Positions 51,301-64,000 of a DNA stretch of 64,000 nt are shown one piece after another. Source of the stretch: Aphelocoma coerulescens (lineage: Eukaryota > Chordata > Aves > Passeriformes > Corvidae); NCBI RefSeq assembly GCF_041296385.1, contig NC_091013.1, positions 9,066,001 to 9,130,000 on the forward strand, written 5' to 3'. The notes beneath the pieces were generated by a model that saw only the letters and a list, made by a program, of their open reading frames with translations, made no database searches and was not told the origin of the DNA. Position 1 is the first letter of the stretch. Every line of letters begins with the position of its first letter. The translations under genes and the position numbers were made by a program.

Positions 51301-54300
51301 CAAGGGTGTATCAGCTGTGACTGTGTGTACACGACTTCTGAGCTGGCTTTTGCCTCTTCAGACATGTTAAAATATTTGTGTGACACAGCTACCCAAGCTG
51401 TTCACCTGGCAAGTGATTTCCTCACATAAGTCACAGTTTAAAATGTGCAGCACTATGCAAAACCTGCAGTGAATGCTGTTTCTGCCAAGAGGCAGAATAA
51501 AAAGTTCTAGGTTATTTTACCATTTACTTATTTTGAATTTTTTCAAGCAATTGGTATTGGTGGCTCTTCTGACATAAGATGTCTTTCCCTTTTGTTCTCT
51601 TTCCCTTTCCTTTCCTCGTTATGTGCTTTATATTGGGTTTGTGTGCATCCTTCAAAATTCCTGATGATTTTCCTAACCCTCCAGAGAGCCTGCAAGGAAA
51701 TTTAAGGACCCCTTTTTCCATGATCACCCTTAGGAGCTTTATATGCCAGCATAATAGGAATGAACACTATTTTTTCTGTTCCTTATCTGAGACCTTATAA
51801 GTTGATATTCAGAAACAAGGTTACCTTTGGATTTTTCTGTTACCTTTGTATCTTTCCAAAGTTAAGACATAGGTAGACAAAGACAGAGAAAAAAAGGTGT
51901 CAGTAGAAACAAAGGCAGATATAGCAAATGGAGAAAAAACAGTCGTTCTTTGGGACAAAACCTCTTAATTTAAGTAATTTTAAAAGTTGTATGAAGTAAG
52001 AGGGAGCAGGGAGGTTTAGCACATAATTTGTTTCAGTTCACTGGTTTAACAGAGTCCTGAGCCTGTGTTTTTTAAAAAGTATCACAAATTCAATTTATGT
52101 GAGTTTAAGATTATGGCTGTGAATGAGGGTGTTTTGAGGTGTTGTGGAATATGAAAGTGTGATAGTTAGGTATAACCAGGTAGAAGTAACTTGTTTCCTT
52201 GTGGATTTTGACAACCATTCATCTAGGATATTCTTCAAAGTTATTTACTAATAAAAACTGTATGACCTGGCTAATCTTTCCTAGTTCTTCTCCACCCTTG
52301 CCACTGTAAAGTTTCACTGATACTTTTTGCATGATCTGAAGTCCACCATTTGTTACTCTCTCCATCAGAGAGTAGCAACATTTTGTGCTTGTGAAAAGTG
52401 TAAGCACTGTCTTTCTTCAAAAATCTTTTTGAAGGAAAAGAGAACAAAATTATTTATGAAGCAGTAGTTGTTTTTTGAACTTCAAATTCTTACTGGTTGT
52501 ACTAGTTTTTCTGTGGTTTTATGTCTTTTCACAATTGCCTAACAAATCAACAATTTGTGGAGCTTTTTTACTTTACTTCTTGAGTTGTCCTTGCCTCTCT
52601 GCCCTTTGGAATTATGTCCTTATTTTAATCTTAGACTAGATTATTCTAAATATCTCCTCTACTTAACCTCAGCTTCTTTCTTTGCCAGGTCTTTGAACTA
52701 ATGTAATTATAATAACCAAATAACTGTGAGTCTTAAAGCAAATATCATTTATCTTCACATTAGAAGTTAAACAGTACTTTAAAGTGTGTTAGTATTCTAA
52801 ACAATCACTTCACTATATAACCTCCAGTTATATCAAATTTATTCTGAGTGAAAAGTTCTAGTTCTTTCTTGCTCATCAAACCTCTAAAACCCTAATGCAG
52901 TAATTGAATAAGTATCATCTTCCCACAAATTACCACAAAGATTCTGCTTGTGACAGCAGTCTGATTTTGAGATAACCACTTGAGACATGTTACTCATCAC
53001 TGAGAAGAATAGAGCCAGGCAGTAAAAGATGAATTAACACCTTAAAGTGAGAGTTTTGAGAAACCCATGTGACACTATGTGTGAGGTGCAGGTCACTCCC
53101 AAACATATAGACCATTGTACTTGAAACCTACCAAATTTATTTTCAATGGTCTATTCATGGCAGATTCCATGTGTAGTAGATTGTTTCCTCTCCTAAATGC
53201 CCCTGTCATCCCACCTCTTCAGCGAGTATTCAGTGGCTTATTATGAAAGTCAGGGGTTCTTCTCAGTGTGTGGCTGTATGGTCTTAGGAAGGCACAGTAA
53301 GAATGTAATTGATACCTTGGACCTACGTTGGTAAGGTTTGTGACAATCCTTTTAATTCATTCTCCCAGAATTTATTCCTCAAACTCTTATTAAGACAAAA
53401 TATTCCCTTCCATGTCTCCCCTCCCCTGCTTCCCCCCTCTCCTTTCAAAAAAATCCCAAACAGTGAAGTTCTGACTTTTGTGTTGCTAAAATGGGCTGAA
53501 TTTCTATTCAGAATCTGAAATTTTCTTACTCTTTGCATACTTTGTGTTCACATTTGTCATGCTGCCTGCAGAGCTCAAAAAGATTAGGGAAGATGGAGTC
53601 TAATGCCAAATATATTACTTGTGTTATTGTTGATTTTTTCTCTCTTGTGTCTCTTTATGAATGTCATCAGTGCTTGGATGACATACTCTCATGTGCTCTG
53701 AGTTTATTCCCATGCCACAGTTCCATGATTTCATCAGAGTTTATCATGTGAATAAGATCATAACCTGAGTTCTGTCCCAGTGTGTTCCAGCAGACAGATC
53801 TGTGTGTCACCAATGGACAGCTGGTAGCAGGCTAGGCTAAATTTCATGAAAAGTACATACCCTGGATAAACGTAGAACACAGCCCAAATGGAGAGTGAAA
53901 AAAGCTCCTGTAGAAGGTGAATAACCATATTTGCCATGTTTACATTTCCATCACTTGACTGCAAGGGAGAAGGGGGAGCTGTGACATCATCATATTAAAG
54001 TACTGAGAATTTGTGAAGGACATCAAGAATATTCTGAGGTAAAGGGATCTTTTCCATCCTCCACATCCCATAGACATAGCAGATCTGCTGGATGATTTTT
54101 TGGAAGTTGTTACCTGGGAGATGGAGATGAGAAAGTGTCTATGGAGTAAAGGTGTCTAACTGAAAAATGGTGTTAGAACATCCTGCTGTGGTGGTATTAA
54201 TAGGATGTAGGACTGAGCTTCAAAAATGGGAGATACCAACAGCATTAGTCATCCGTTTCCTTGAAATAAGCTCTCTGTAGTATTAAAATTCTCTCTTCTC

Positions 54301-57300
54301 CTTACAGTTTTGAAGAAGTTTAGGGAAAAGGAATGTCTTTCATGGGCTAGTGGTATCTGAGTTTTCACCATAAGGTGGTAATGTTCATTTTAAAAGATGC
54401 ATTTGAAGCCAGAATTAAAAAAAGAGAGGTTCTGGATTTCTGCCTTTTAAAAGGTCAGATGCTTTTTCAGAACTTTGTGTTGTACTAATCACAGATAATT
54501 CCAAGGCCCAAAACAAGGTTTTGACTTTGCATTTTAAAAAATTGTTCTAATTCCTGTTTCCAAATTTTTCCAAGTGGAAGAGGCTCTGGAGATACAGTCC
54601 TTACCTAGTTTAGGACAAGTTCTGAAGAAAAGGAACCTTAATCCATCTTGCAGATTTTCCTTTTGTAGAACAACCTTCTTCACCAAGCCTGCCAATAGGT
54701 ACCATATTAACTTGAAAATTCTGAATTAATTTAACATTAAGTACATATTTACACATGAAAACATCATAACTTAATTTTAAATTGCAGCATTTTGAAGGCA
54801 TCACTTTCATACATCAGCTGCAATTTGCATATGCAATGTAATACAGTCTTCCATCCTCAATGTCACTTTAAGGACTGTCCCTCTGCATGACTTAGGCTGG
54901 ATACAGAATGTAAGGCACACTCTAAATTTATGGAAGTTGCTCTTGGGGAATTATAACATCATATCCTTTAGGAATAAGATTAATGACTGATGAATATTAA
55001 AATATTTTTTCAAGCGCTGTTATATGGAATACATTACATGAATATTCATTTAGATGTTAGGGTTTCTCAGATATGTTCATGGACGTAAAATGACAGCTGA
55101 GAGCAAAGTTTATCTTGCCATGTTATGCAAAAGCATTTTTTAAAGCTGTACATATTGATTACATTTATTGAAAAAGTATAACCCTTAGGTGAGAAAACTC
55201 ATGAGCTCAAACCTAAAGGTGAAACCCCTAAATTAATAACTTCCCTGGAAGGAGAAAGTAGAGAACTGTTGCCTTTCCAAACATAAATTATTCCTCACAT
55301 AGTAAAAATAAATATGTCTGCCATTTTGCATCATTTTGAGCTCTTAATGTAATAAGGTTGCAGCATTTTCTTAATGTGTTAATGTCTTACAGCTTCCCCC
55401 CATAAATTAAGTGCAGATTTTTACACTTGGAAACTAAAAGTGAACAGAGGTATCTAGAGCCAGTTAAAAGAGGATTTAACTTATTTTTCAGTGGAGTGAT
55501 AGGTCTACCTATAGAGAAAAGATTGCAGTTTTTACCTGCAGCATATGAACCAATATAGATTTATCTAGTGACCCTGTTAAAAGGAGCATCCAAAACCTTA
55601 TTATAAGGTTTTTATGTCTTAGGACAGACTACTGCAATTAGTTTGTATCTGGAATAAACTTGGAAGTTTATGGTATGTGAGTCTAAAGTAACCCACTAAA
55701 GTTCTCTAAAAAATAAAATCAGAGAAAAAACCCTTTGAATTTAGCGTGGTAGAGAAACTTTATTTGTCAGGAAAAGTTTGCAAAAGAAATGTCAGGTCTT
55801 TTTATTGTAATTCTTAGATGGTTAAGGCTCGTCCAGTTAGAAAAATAAGGAATGTAAATAATCATGTGCTTAACAGCTAGTCTGTTTCACATAATTTATA
55901 TGAAAATATATTCTGAATCAAAATGGTCTAACTTTTGATTTTTCCTGCATGAGCTCTTTACATATTGAAAGCTGTTACATGTTTATATATCGTAGGAAAC
56001 TAGACAAAATTTCCTTTTTAATTTATGTCTTACATTCTGTAAAGTACAGCAATATACCTACAAGAGCAACACTAAGGATGCTCACTCAATGAGAATGTTG
56101 ATAACTTGCAGCCCAGGAAATTTTTTGGAGAATCAAGACATCATGCTGTGTTATTTCTCTGCCTGCTATTCCAAAATAAACCCATACCCTTAAACATCCC
56201 CATCTAAGAATGCTTTATTTAAAGCTGGAATTGAATGTACTTTATTCATTTTTTACTGCTATATTAACTCTGCAAATATTAGGTTAAAATACTGTAGAAA
56301 GAACTCGCATTAAATTTGAAAACATTACTTCAGGTCAGCTTTTTCCTTAAATAATCATGTTTCTGATGCCAATATGAGCAGTCAGTAAAATCAGGATAAA
56401 GTGTTTCAAATATATTAATTTTATTCAGCACCACAATTCCAGTTTCCTCATTGTGTCCATATCAACACAACCCCTCCCAAACACCCTAGAATTCTACAAT
56501 TTTCAGGAGACCAAGGCAAATCTTCCTTCATCTTCAGTGATGTGTCATTCAGGTGACTGATGGACAGCTCTGTCCCAATCAGGAGAGAAGGATCTTTTCT
56601 ATTTATAGCTGACAGCACATTTAATAGCTGGTGTAGCAGACATAGGATGAAAAGTAAATTTAAGGAAAGGGGACAGAGAGATCAGAAATTTCAGCTTGTG
56701 GCTGATGTGGTAATAAGGTATTCTCATCCAAGTGAGTAGAGAGAAGCATCTTGTGAGTAGATGGAAGGGGATTTCACAATTGGTAACTCTTCAGGATGTG
56801 ATACAAAATAGAAGATTAAAATTGTATGGCTTAAAACACTGATTTGCTAAGAAAGATTCTATAACATTTAAAAAACTGTACAATAAACAAAGAGATCAGG
56901 CAAGGGAGAAACAATTTATTTGCATCACTGAAGAGAAGTAGGACAAGGTACCAGACTGATTTGGTTAAAAAAGGATGTTCAACTCTGGAAGAAAACCCAA
57001 TGATTTTGTTATATCATACAAGCTGGAATAAGGTTTGGAAGGGAAGTTTGAGTTTCTAACCTGAAATGTTTGTTGAAGGTTCAAGTTTAATTTTCATGTA
57101 AATTGTAATTTAGTAGTCCTGTGTTTTAAATGCAGAACTTTCTGTTCACAAATGTAATTAATGTAGATAAATACTAGTTGAAGAAATTGACTTGTTATTA
57201 AGGAATGGATACAGAAATAGGGCTTATTTTTTTTTTTAATCCTCCCCCCAGATCAGTACATGAAATAGGAATTACACAGCTTTCTATGCTTCCAATGATT

Positions 57301-57778
57301 CCATATTAAAACCAAAAATTACAAAATAATCGGGGAAAGTTCTAAAAACTAAAAATAAGTAAGCTCCTTTACAGTGGTGCTAACTGCATATGCAGCAGCT
57401 AATGTATGGAAGAAGCTGGTTTGCCCTAACCATTAGTGGCAGATTCTTGACCCTAACTAGTCAGGGTGAAAACCTACAGACCACAGGAGAGACTAAAAGA
57501 GAAGGTGGTGGAGATTAAATATTGAAGGAGATGCATTTTTATGTTCAGAAGATTTGTGCTCGCTCCTCTCTAGTGGCGATTTCCATCTGAAATACTGACT
57601 ACAATTTATTTTGTTTATTTCATCAGATCTGACAAGATCATGACCTGATGGTTGCATAAAGCAGGCTTTTATTTGTCATTGAAGCCCCAGAGTGAGAAGA
57701 TAAGAGATCCAGGCCTAAAGTCAAATGGAGTTTATCTCACAAGACATAAAAGTGCAGTGCTCAGGCCCTAAGAAAAGA

Positions 57779-57836
57779 GTTAAAATGCATTAAAAATGTC
57801 AATGGAAGTTAAAATGCATTAAAAATGTCAATGGAA
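57779..57836. repeat. 29-bp tandem duplication
   Basis: Two perfect head-to-tail copies of a 29-bp unit, 57779-57807 and 57808-57836, each containing aaaatgcattaaaaatgtca. The lack of divergence points to a recent duplication or to an assembly or slippage event. Confidence 0.95.
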
Positions 57837-59710
57837 GTTTAGAAAAGTAGAGAGAAAAGCAAGCGTGCCAACTTTTTTTTTTTTTCTGCCTACTTTTTAA
57901 ATGTGTGCAGAAAACAGAAACAGACAAATATAACCTTGTTCTGTGGGTAGAGAAAGAGCCATCTCTGTGTCTCAGCCTGAGTACATTGAGTTTATCTCCA
58001 TTGCCCATGATGGTTGAGCCTTGTTTTCCCAGCATCAGCTCTCTGGTAAAGTAAAACTCTTTGAAAAAGCCTAACAAAAAATGGTGAAAGAAATCCCCAA
58101 ACTCCTAACCTTCTGCTCTGTACATTAGCAAATGAATTTCTGATACTAGACCTATCTTTAGCCATACAAGTTGGTTTTTGGGTTTGAAACAGAAATGCTG
58201 AGATAGAACTAAAGGAAATTCTAAAAGCATTTGCTGTTATTTTGATCTGTTTAAGGTCTTTTGCTTGCTTTTTTTTTTCTTTTCAGGGAGCTTAAGCTTC
58301 AGTAGATTTTTATAGCTTTGGAAGTGACTTCTGAGTATTCTTGAGAGTAAGAACTGCTTCTGTCTTGTGGGTTGCCTTAGGAAGAGAAGAAATTCAGAGT
58401 AAAATCAGTCTATAATTACTTGGGGGTGAGGATACTTGCAATAAATTGGCCTTGATGTGACCTGTTCAAATACATTATATGGATAAAGGCATGAGGTGGG
58501 ACTCACCTTTAAAGTCACTATTTGGTGTCAGGTTTTCAGCTAAGTGAGGATAAAGCCCTGAGTTTTACGTTTTTAACAATGCAAGTGGGCAGCAAAGCAA
58601 CTACTCAGCTATGTTTTCACTGAGTAGAAGTTGACAGAACATCAAAGTTTATACAACTTCAAGGCTTAATACTAAGCAGAATTTGCAGGAACGTTCAGTT
58701 GAAAGTTCAGCTGCAAAAGTAAAAGAGATGCTCCTTCAGCAGAGAAATGCCAGGTTCATACCATGTATTAAGAAAACTGTTTCCTTTAAAGTATTTAACA
58801 GTTTTTTGGGAAATGCCTCTTGAAAGTGTTCAGTAAATTATATTATGATTAAAAATATCTAAATACATGTAATGTCATTGAAAAATGCATTCAATGTATT
58901 CACTCTCAAACTTGATAGCTGTTTTCCAGAAAGGTAATCTGTAAGTAATATAATTTATTTAGTCTCCAGAAAAAAGAATAGATTTTTCAAAATTGAGAAA
59001 AATTTATAATGTAAATGAATCTAAGCATTCAAATGCATAAAAAGTGCAAAAAAGAAATAAGAATTTGTAACATAAAAAGTTTTAATATCTCAAAATACTT
59101 GAAGCAAAACTAAAAATAAAGTAACTTGACCTGAAAGCTTTGCTTTTGAGACATGTCAGGAATAAGAGTATTTTTTAAGCAAATTGAACAGAATAAATGA
59201 ATTTATTAGGAAGAAGAGAGAAGGGAAGTAGATTATAAGTTTTATATTACTGCAATTATGAAGAACAGAAATGTGACTCAGGTAAGTTATAAATAAAGAG
59301 GAGAAATGTGTGGTCAGAGAGAAAAAGGAGGCTCTAAATGTATATGGAAAAGTATCTTGGTTGCAGAATGGACATAGTAATTGCTGGAAGGCCTAATATG
59401 TAATGACAAGTAATGATGCAGGGTGCTATATAACCACATCTCCTTTATTCACACAGCTGCTGATTTAGTCAAAGAATTCAAATAGTTTTGTGTGTTGAGG
59501 CTTTCCTCCCTCATTCTGATGCTTAATAATTTTCTTTGGAATATATAAACAAACTCACATCTGTAATTTCTGAATTTATGCAGGAGACCTGTCTAAAAAT
59601 TGGCAACACATTCTCTCCCTTTTCATTTCTTCATATCCTGAGCTGACTTAAGCAAGCAGTTTCATGCTGGTTTGCACCACCACAATTTAATACATGAGGC
59701 CCTTCTGAAT

Positions 59711-59825
59711 TCACAGACTCACAGAATTGTAGAGTGGTTTGGGTTGGAAGGGACCTTAAAGGTTGTCTAGATCCAAGCCCCCTGCCATGGACAGGGACAC
59801 CTTTCATTAAACCACAATATTTGGG
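59711..59825 (-). mobile_element. short CR1 LINE fragment, 3' end
   Basis: About 115 bp in antisense orientation with the CR1 landmarks agtggtttgggttggaaggg, accttaaaggttgtctag, and ccccctgccatggacaggga followed by cacctttcattaaacca. The left end, tcacagactcacagaattgt, resembles the CR1 3' tail. The match stops after this, so the copy is strongly 5'-truncated or deleted. It appears to belong to a different CR1 subfamily from the copy at 22.5 kb (gggttggaagggacc versus ccaggttggaagaaacc). Confidence 0.88.
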
Positions 59826-61951
59826 CAGACACTCTCTTGCAAAGGTGATTTGTTACTTCCTTCATCAGTCTGCTCTGATCTTTTTCTGCTGAAACCTCAA
59901 TTTGGAAGAGTCCCTCTGACCATTCCCCTCAAAACAAGTTCTAGAGTTTAGAAAGTCCCTGAACTCTACTGCAAAGGATTAATTTAGATTTTCTGCTGCA
60001 GGCTTATCTTCCTTGAGCATTCCTTTTCCACCCTGATCATCTATCAACCCTTCTGAGTTTGTCAGGCTACCAGCTTCAGATGTGTTTGAAAAGGTTATGC
60101 TACTGATTTTTTAAATCCTCAGCAAGTTGTCACTTGAGGGTGGAGTATTTTTTTGGTGTGAGTGTTCTTGGAGGTTTGAGGAGAGGGTGGCAGCCTTGTT
60201 AATTTTCTGTTTAAATAGCAGCTCATGCTCTTTTCTGTTTTCCTTAACTGTACAGAACATTCATTTGTGAATGTGTTTCTGTACTTTAATAAATCACTTT
60301 TTTCTGCAGTTTAATCACATATCCCGGGTAAAAGGAACTTTACTGTTGATGTTTTAATCTTTTGTTTCCTACCTGAATTTTAGAGCTTTTCCTAGAGTTT
60401 GACTGCCTTCTTGAAGAATGTGATGTCCAAGCTATGGGTACTCTTTGATTTTCTTTTGGTCTTTAATTGAGAACTTTTATTTCAACTTCCAAGGTAGTAT
60501 GTTCTGTTTTGGTGTAAGGTGATCCTCTTTTCTTGCACAAGTTCCCTCTCTTCTCTGTACTATTTTTTTACCTTTTTATTGATTAAACTCAGGGTAATAT
60601 ACATGCCAGAATCCTTTAATGGACATTCAGGGGATGTCTTTAGTTCAGTGATGCCAATTTTTATAGATTGCAGGACACTGAAGCTATTCCAGGCAGTGTA
60701 AGGCTGGAATTCTGGTATTAAAACCCAGTAAATTGTATGCATATCAAATTAGCCAAAAAAAAAAGGAATGTTAATACAGGATGTATTTGGTTAAAATTGT
60801 AAGAAAATAATGCAAATAAAGCCAGTCAGAAACAATTTTATTGGAAACAGGGTTTAGAAAAAAAGTCATATATGCAGAATAAGGAACAGCAACAAGGAAA
60901 GTGGTGACTCTGAGAAAAGCTGGGGTCACAACAGAAGGGAAAACCAGTAGGAACTCCCAAGATCAATGCTGTGGTAAAACAGGAGTGCTGATGGAGCTCT
61001 CTAGTGTATAATTCAGGAAAGTGTGAGTAGGAGGATTAAGGCTATTTTCATCTCATACAATATACTGACAAACAGGAATAATGCAAGTAGTTCTTGGGTA
61101 TGCATTATTAAAAGGTGCTGAACAACTCTTTATACATGCAAAAATCTTACCACATGAAATATTTGTGTTGTGAAGATCAGGACTTATGGTAGAGATTTCA
61201 GGCTTAATTTGTTTCATCTACCTGAACGAGATGGATGAGATAATTTTATTAACATTCATGACTATGTTCTAAAAACAGGAAAATGCTAGATACTTAATGC
61301 CAGGCCTGTTAAATCTATCAGATAAAGTCATTGCAAAATCTTTTGGCTTGATGGTGAAGTGGAAATGGAAATCAGAAATTAGACTTGTATTTAAATGTCT
61401 TCCAATGCCAGTAGGTAGCAACCAGAACAAACTGCTTGTGGATATCTTCAAATCATGACCCAATGTCTATCTGAAAGATATGCTTTAGCAAAGCACAGAT
61501 TGCTTGACTGAAATTGCACAGCAAAAATCCTGTGGAACTGAACAGAATTTAATTTCTCTGATACACAAAAGGTTGTATGAGAATAACTAATTTTGATTTC
61601 CTGATATAAAATTATAAAAGTACTGTCAGTTTCCTATAAAGTCTTAGTTACAAATCAATGATATTTAAAACCCAGAAACTATGTGGTAGTCTAGGAAGCT
61701 AATTGCCAAAGTACTATTTCCATTCAGTTTTTGTACCTATTGATTTTGTTACTATTTTGAATTCAGACAAGAAGGGATTAGATAATGCCGTTTGTTGACA
61801 GTGATTAAATCAGTTCATGATTTGCTTTGTCTCAAGATGAACAGTGACTGGCATTTCTGCTAAAAGTTCAAAGTTCTCATTGATTTGAAGGCTGCTAGGA
61901 CTGATCACCTCACAGGATAATTTGTAAGGCATTTTGTTCTTTTTAATATAG

Positions 61952-62049
61952 AAGGAAGTTCTACAGATTGCAAAGTGTGGTTCTCCTTGAAGATTTACAG
62001 CACACCTGCAGCAGCAGAAAGGACAATAGAAGTGAACTGCAGAGCTCTG
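61952..62049 (+). CDS. CFAP47: CFAP47 internal exon H (ASH-like domain)
   Basis: Coding exon of 98 bp. Two bases complete a Glu codon split with exon G, then 32 codons (residues 392-423), ending in phase 0 at CTG|GTAAGA. The acceptor is ttgttctttttaatatag. The peptide is GSSTDCKVWFSLKIYSTPAA followed by AERTIEVNCRAL. The aromatic W-F-S-L-x-I strand and the T-I-E-V-x-C closing strand fit the ASH-like pattern and my memory of this part of CFAP47. No ORF of 60 codons or more covers it, and it was found by following the open phase from exon G. The protein continues beyond the window. Confidence 0.88.
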
Positions 62050-64000
62050 GTAAGATTACTCTAAATGTCTAATTTTGTTCTGTTGCATTAGAAGAAAAAT
62101 ACAATTTTTATTGTTGTCCTGGCTGCTATCACAGAGGATTAATCAATTTTATTAAGTGACCACACAATCATTTCTTGAGTAATAAAATTCAACGCTTAAC
62201 TAAGATCTCATGTGAACTAAAATGAATGATTGAATAAAAGTATCTTCTTTATCCTGTTTGAAAAATTACACTTTTATTCTGCTGATATCTGCTTCTAATT
62301 TTGGATTTCAAATGAGCCTGAATTCTACAAAAACCTCAGTTTCTCTGTTGTCCACAACAGAATATGGCTCTTTTGGAACTTTGCTTCTTTATGCATGCCA
62401 AATTAGTATTGTAATTTAAATTTCATTAATCATTAGGAGGTACTTAATCATGTTTGTATTACTAGATGAATACATACTGTCACTTTCAAAAAAACTCCCT
62501 AAATTATATTAGTCATACTAGAAGAACAATTACATCATATTAAATAAGTATGCTTTAAGTCACAACTATGTAAAGATAAAATAATTGTTTAGTATGTTTG
62601 CTTAATAAATAGTGGTTTTGTTTTTCCACAGATTTGTAATTGCATTTGTCTTTGAATTATCATTTGTAAGGTGTTAGTTTTCAGAGCTAATATTTTTCCT
62701 AACTTCTGTAAATGGATTTTTGCTTTAGCACCTAGACATCCTGCTTTCTGCACACATTGTAAGCAGCTAACAAATGCTGCCTTTAATAACATATAGTGGT
62801 AACAGGTTCTATGAGTAGAAATTACTGGTATGGTATTTTTCTGCAGGAACATTTTTGCAAATAAAAATATGTGATAAAAGTGTTAGGGGAATACCTCTTC
62901 CAGTCACAGATGCTGGGAAGGGAGAAGAGTCTCCTCAGCTGATTTTACATGTGTTTGTATGGGGGGAAGAAAATCCAAACCAGTAAGCACTTGAAAATAT
63001 TTAAATATCATTGTTCATATGTGATTCAGGTTTGCTCTTTCCTTGAAGTCCAGTATCCTGAATGTGAACTTCTGTAGGGATGAGAAACATAATGTTTTCA
63101 AAGTCTTGGTGCTGCATGAGTATGCTGGGAGGTGTCTGGTGCTAGTAAGAAACATAAAAGCTAGACTAAAAGAGATTTGAGACCCTGAAAAGAACAGTGT
63201 AACTTTTTATCCCACAGTATCATGCATTGCCTTGTATCATTTTCTGATCTGAAAATACTCTGAAGGGGTAAAAGAGAAAGCTAGATTTGAAGTACACTAT
63301 TGACTCCTATTGTATGTGAAGTTCTCATGTGCATTTGAACTCTTCCTATAAATTTTAATCAAAGTCAATGTGAAAACTTGAAAAAAACACAATAAAGTAC
63401 AAAATACTTCTGCAGTGTTCAGGGCATTGAAATTCTTGACCTGAAAATTTGAATTATTCCTTTCTAGTAAGATGAAGGAGGTAAAGAAGTAAGTATACCT
63501 CTTCAGATGTCTATGGAAAATGTAATAAAATTTTTTAAATTGATGAATTTGAAAGGTGACATGAATATTTCTGACTAGCAAATAATATGTGGTTACTATT
63601 ATGGAACTGTTATTCCTGAATTTACTGGTAACATGTCAGGCACTTATTTCTGGAGTGTGAGAGCTTTCTGTCTCTAATGTAAGTGAATGGGATTATCCTA
63701 GCTAATGTCTCAGTAGAACTGTCAGTTTGACACCAGGAAGGAGAACCAATACAGTCCCTGACTGCTGAAGAATGGTCAGACACCAACAGAAAGCAAATAA
63801 TGCTGGTGGTACTGTTAATAGAATGTCTGGTTCTTGAAGGTTAAAATTGTTCTGAAATACTGGAAGAAAATCAAAGAAATCTCCCACAAGCACAGGGGAC
63901 TGGAAAAGCAGGCCTTGTCACATGAATGTTAAATAGCTCTATCAACTTAGTTTGCCAAAGAAAAACTGGAGAAGAAATGTGATTACTTGCTAAAGAATAT
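62050..64000 (+). other. CFAP47: CFAP47 intron, 5' part (continues beyond window)
   Basis: Phase-0 intron beginning GTAAGA. AT-rich unique sequence. Minus-strand open frames near 62.6-62.9, 63.3-63.6 and 63.7-63.9 kb show no domain or splice support. No repeat or RNA gene is recognised. Confidence 0.7.

Larger units (their letters stand above)
41629..61951 (+). other. CFAP47: CFAP47 intron, 20.3 kb
   Basis: Largest intron, phase 1, donor GTATGT and acceptor ttgttctttttaatatag. It carries the 16-bp triplication, a GC-richer patch at 45.0-45.25 kb, a 24-bp palindrome, the TTCTCC array, a 29-bp duplication and a CR1 fragment, all listed. Exon G joins exon H in frame without any missing piece. 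A missed exon with phase 1 at both ends cannot be ruled out. Confidence 0.72.

Noticed and set aside
1..64000. CRISPR arrays, operons, ribosome binding sites, tRNA or rRNA genes, intact endogenous retrovirus
   Set aside because: No regularly spaced direct repeats, no prokaryotic gene organisation, no cloverleaf or rRNA core motifs seen, and no LTR pair or polymerase motifs recognised by eye on either strand.

Overview
The window looks like nuclear DNA of a vertebrate, most likely a bird. The sequence is AT-rich, its coding pieces are short exons with GT/AG splice sites separated by introns of 1.5 to 20 kb, and it is poor in interspersed repeats. The only recognisable transposable elements are truncated CR1 LINE copies, the dominant LINE of birds and other sauropsids. 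No bacterial, phage or organellar features are present.

One gene explains the coding content: an internal part of CFAP47 (cilia- and flagella-associated protein 47) on the plus strand. Eight exons can be placed: 848-1074, 7267-7447, 17410-17606, 21527-21670, 23178-23351, 32743-32854, 41491-41628 and 61952-62049. All have consensus acceptors and GT donors, and their phases match at all seven junctions (0, 1, 0, 0, 0, 1, 1). Together they give 423 complete codons with no stop. The protein consists of beta-rich ASH/MSP-like (immunoglobulin-like) repeats, the fold typical of CFAP47 and of the related axonemal proteins HYDIN and CFAP65. The start codon, the earlier exons and the C-terminal exons lie outside the window.

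The rest is intron. Region by region: 1-847 and 62050-64000 are partial introns. The 6.2-kb intron after exon A holds an A/C-rich tract. The 10.0-kb intron after exon B holds a possible small CR1 remnant and a 145-codon minus-strand open frame of unknown meaning. The 3.9-kb intron has a long poly-T and a hairpin. The 1.5-kb intron has a clear CR1 copy. The 9.4-kb intron has a TATAA pentanucleotide array, a 40-residue small ORF and a GC-richer patch. The 8.6-kb intron has an (AT)16 tract, a C-rich/A-rich tract and a second GC-richer patch with a minus-strand open frame. The 20.3-kb intron has a 16-bp triplication beside its donor, a third GC-richer patch, a 24-bp perfect palindrome, a 24-copy TTCTCC polypyrimidine array, a 29-bp duplication and a second CR1 fragment.

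I found no convincing new biological system. The best leads are the triplication next to the donor at 41629, the long polypurine/polypyrimidine tract at 48131-48328, and three GC-richer islands with open frames inside otherwise AT-rich introns. The gene name rests on recognising the protein from memory, not on a database search.
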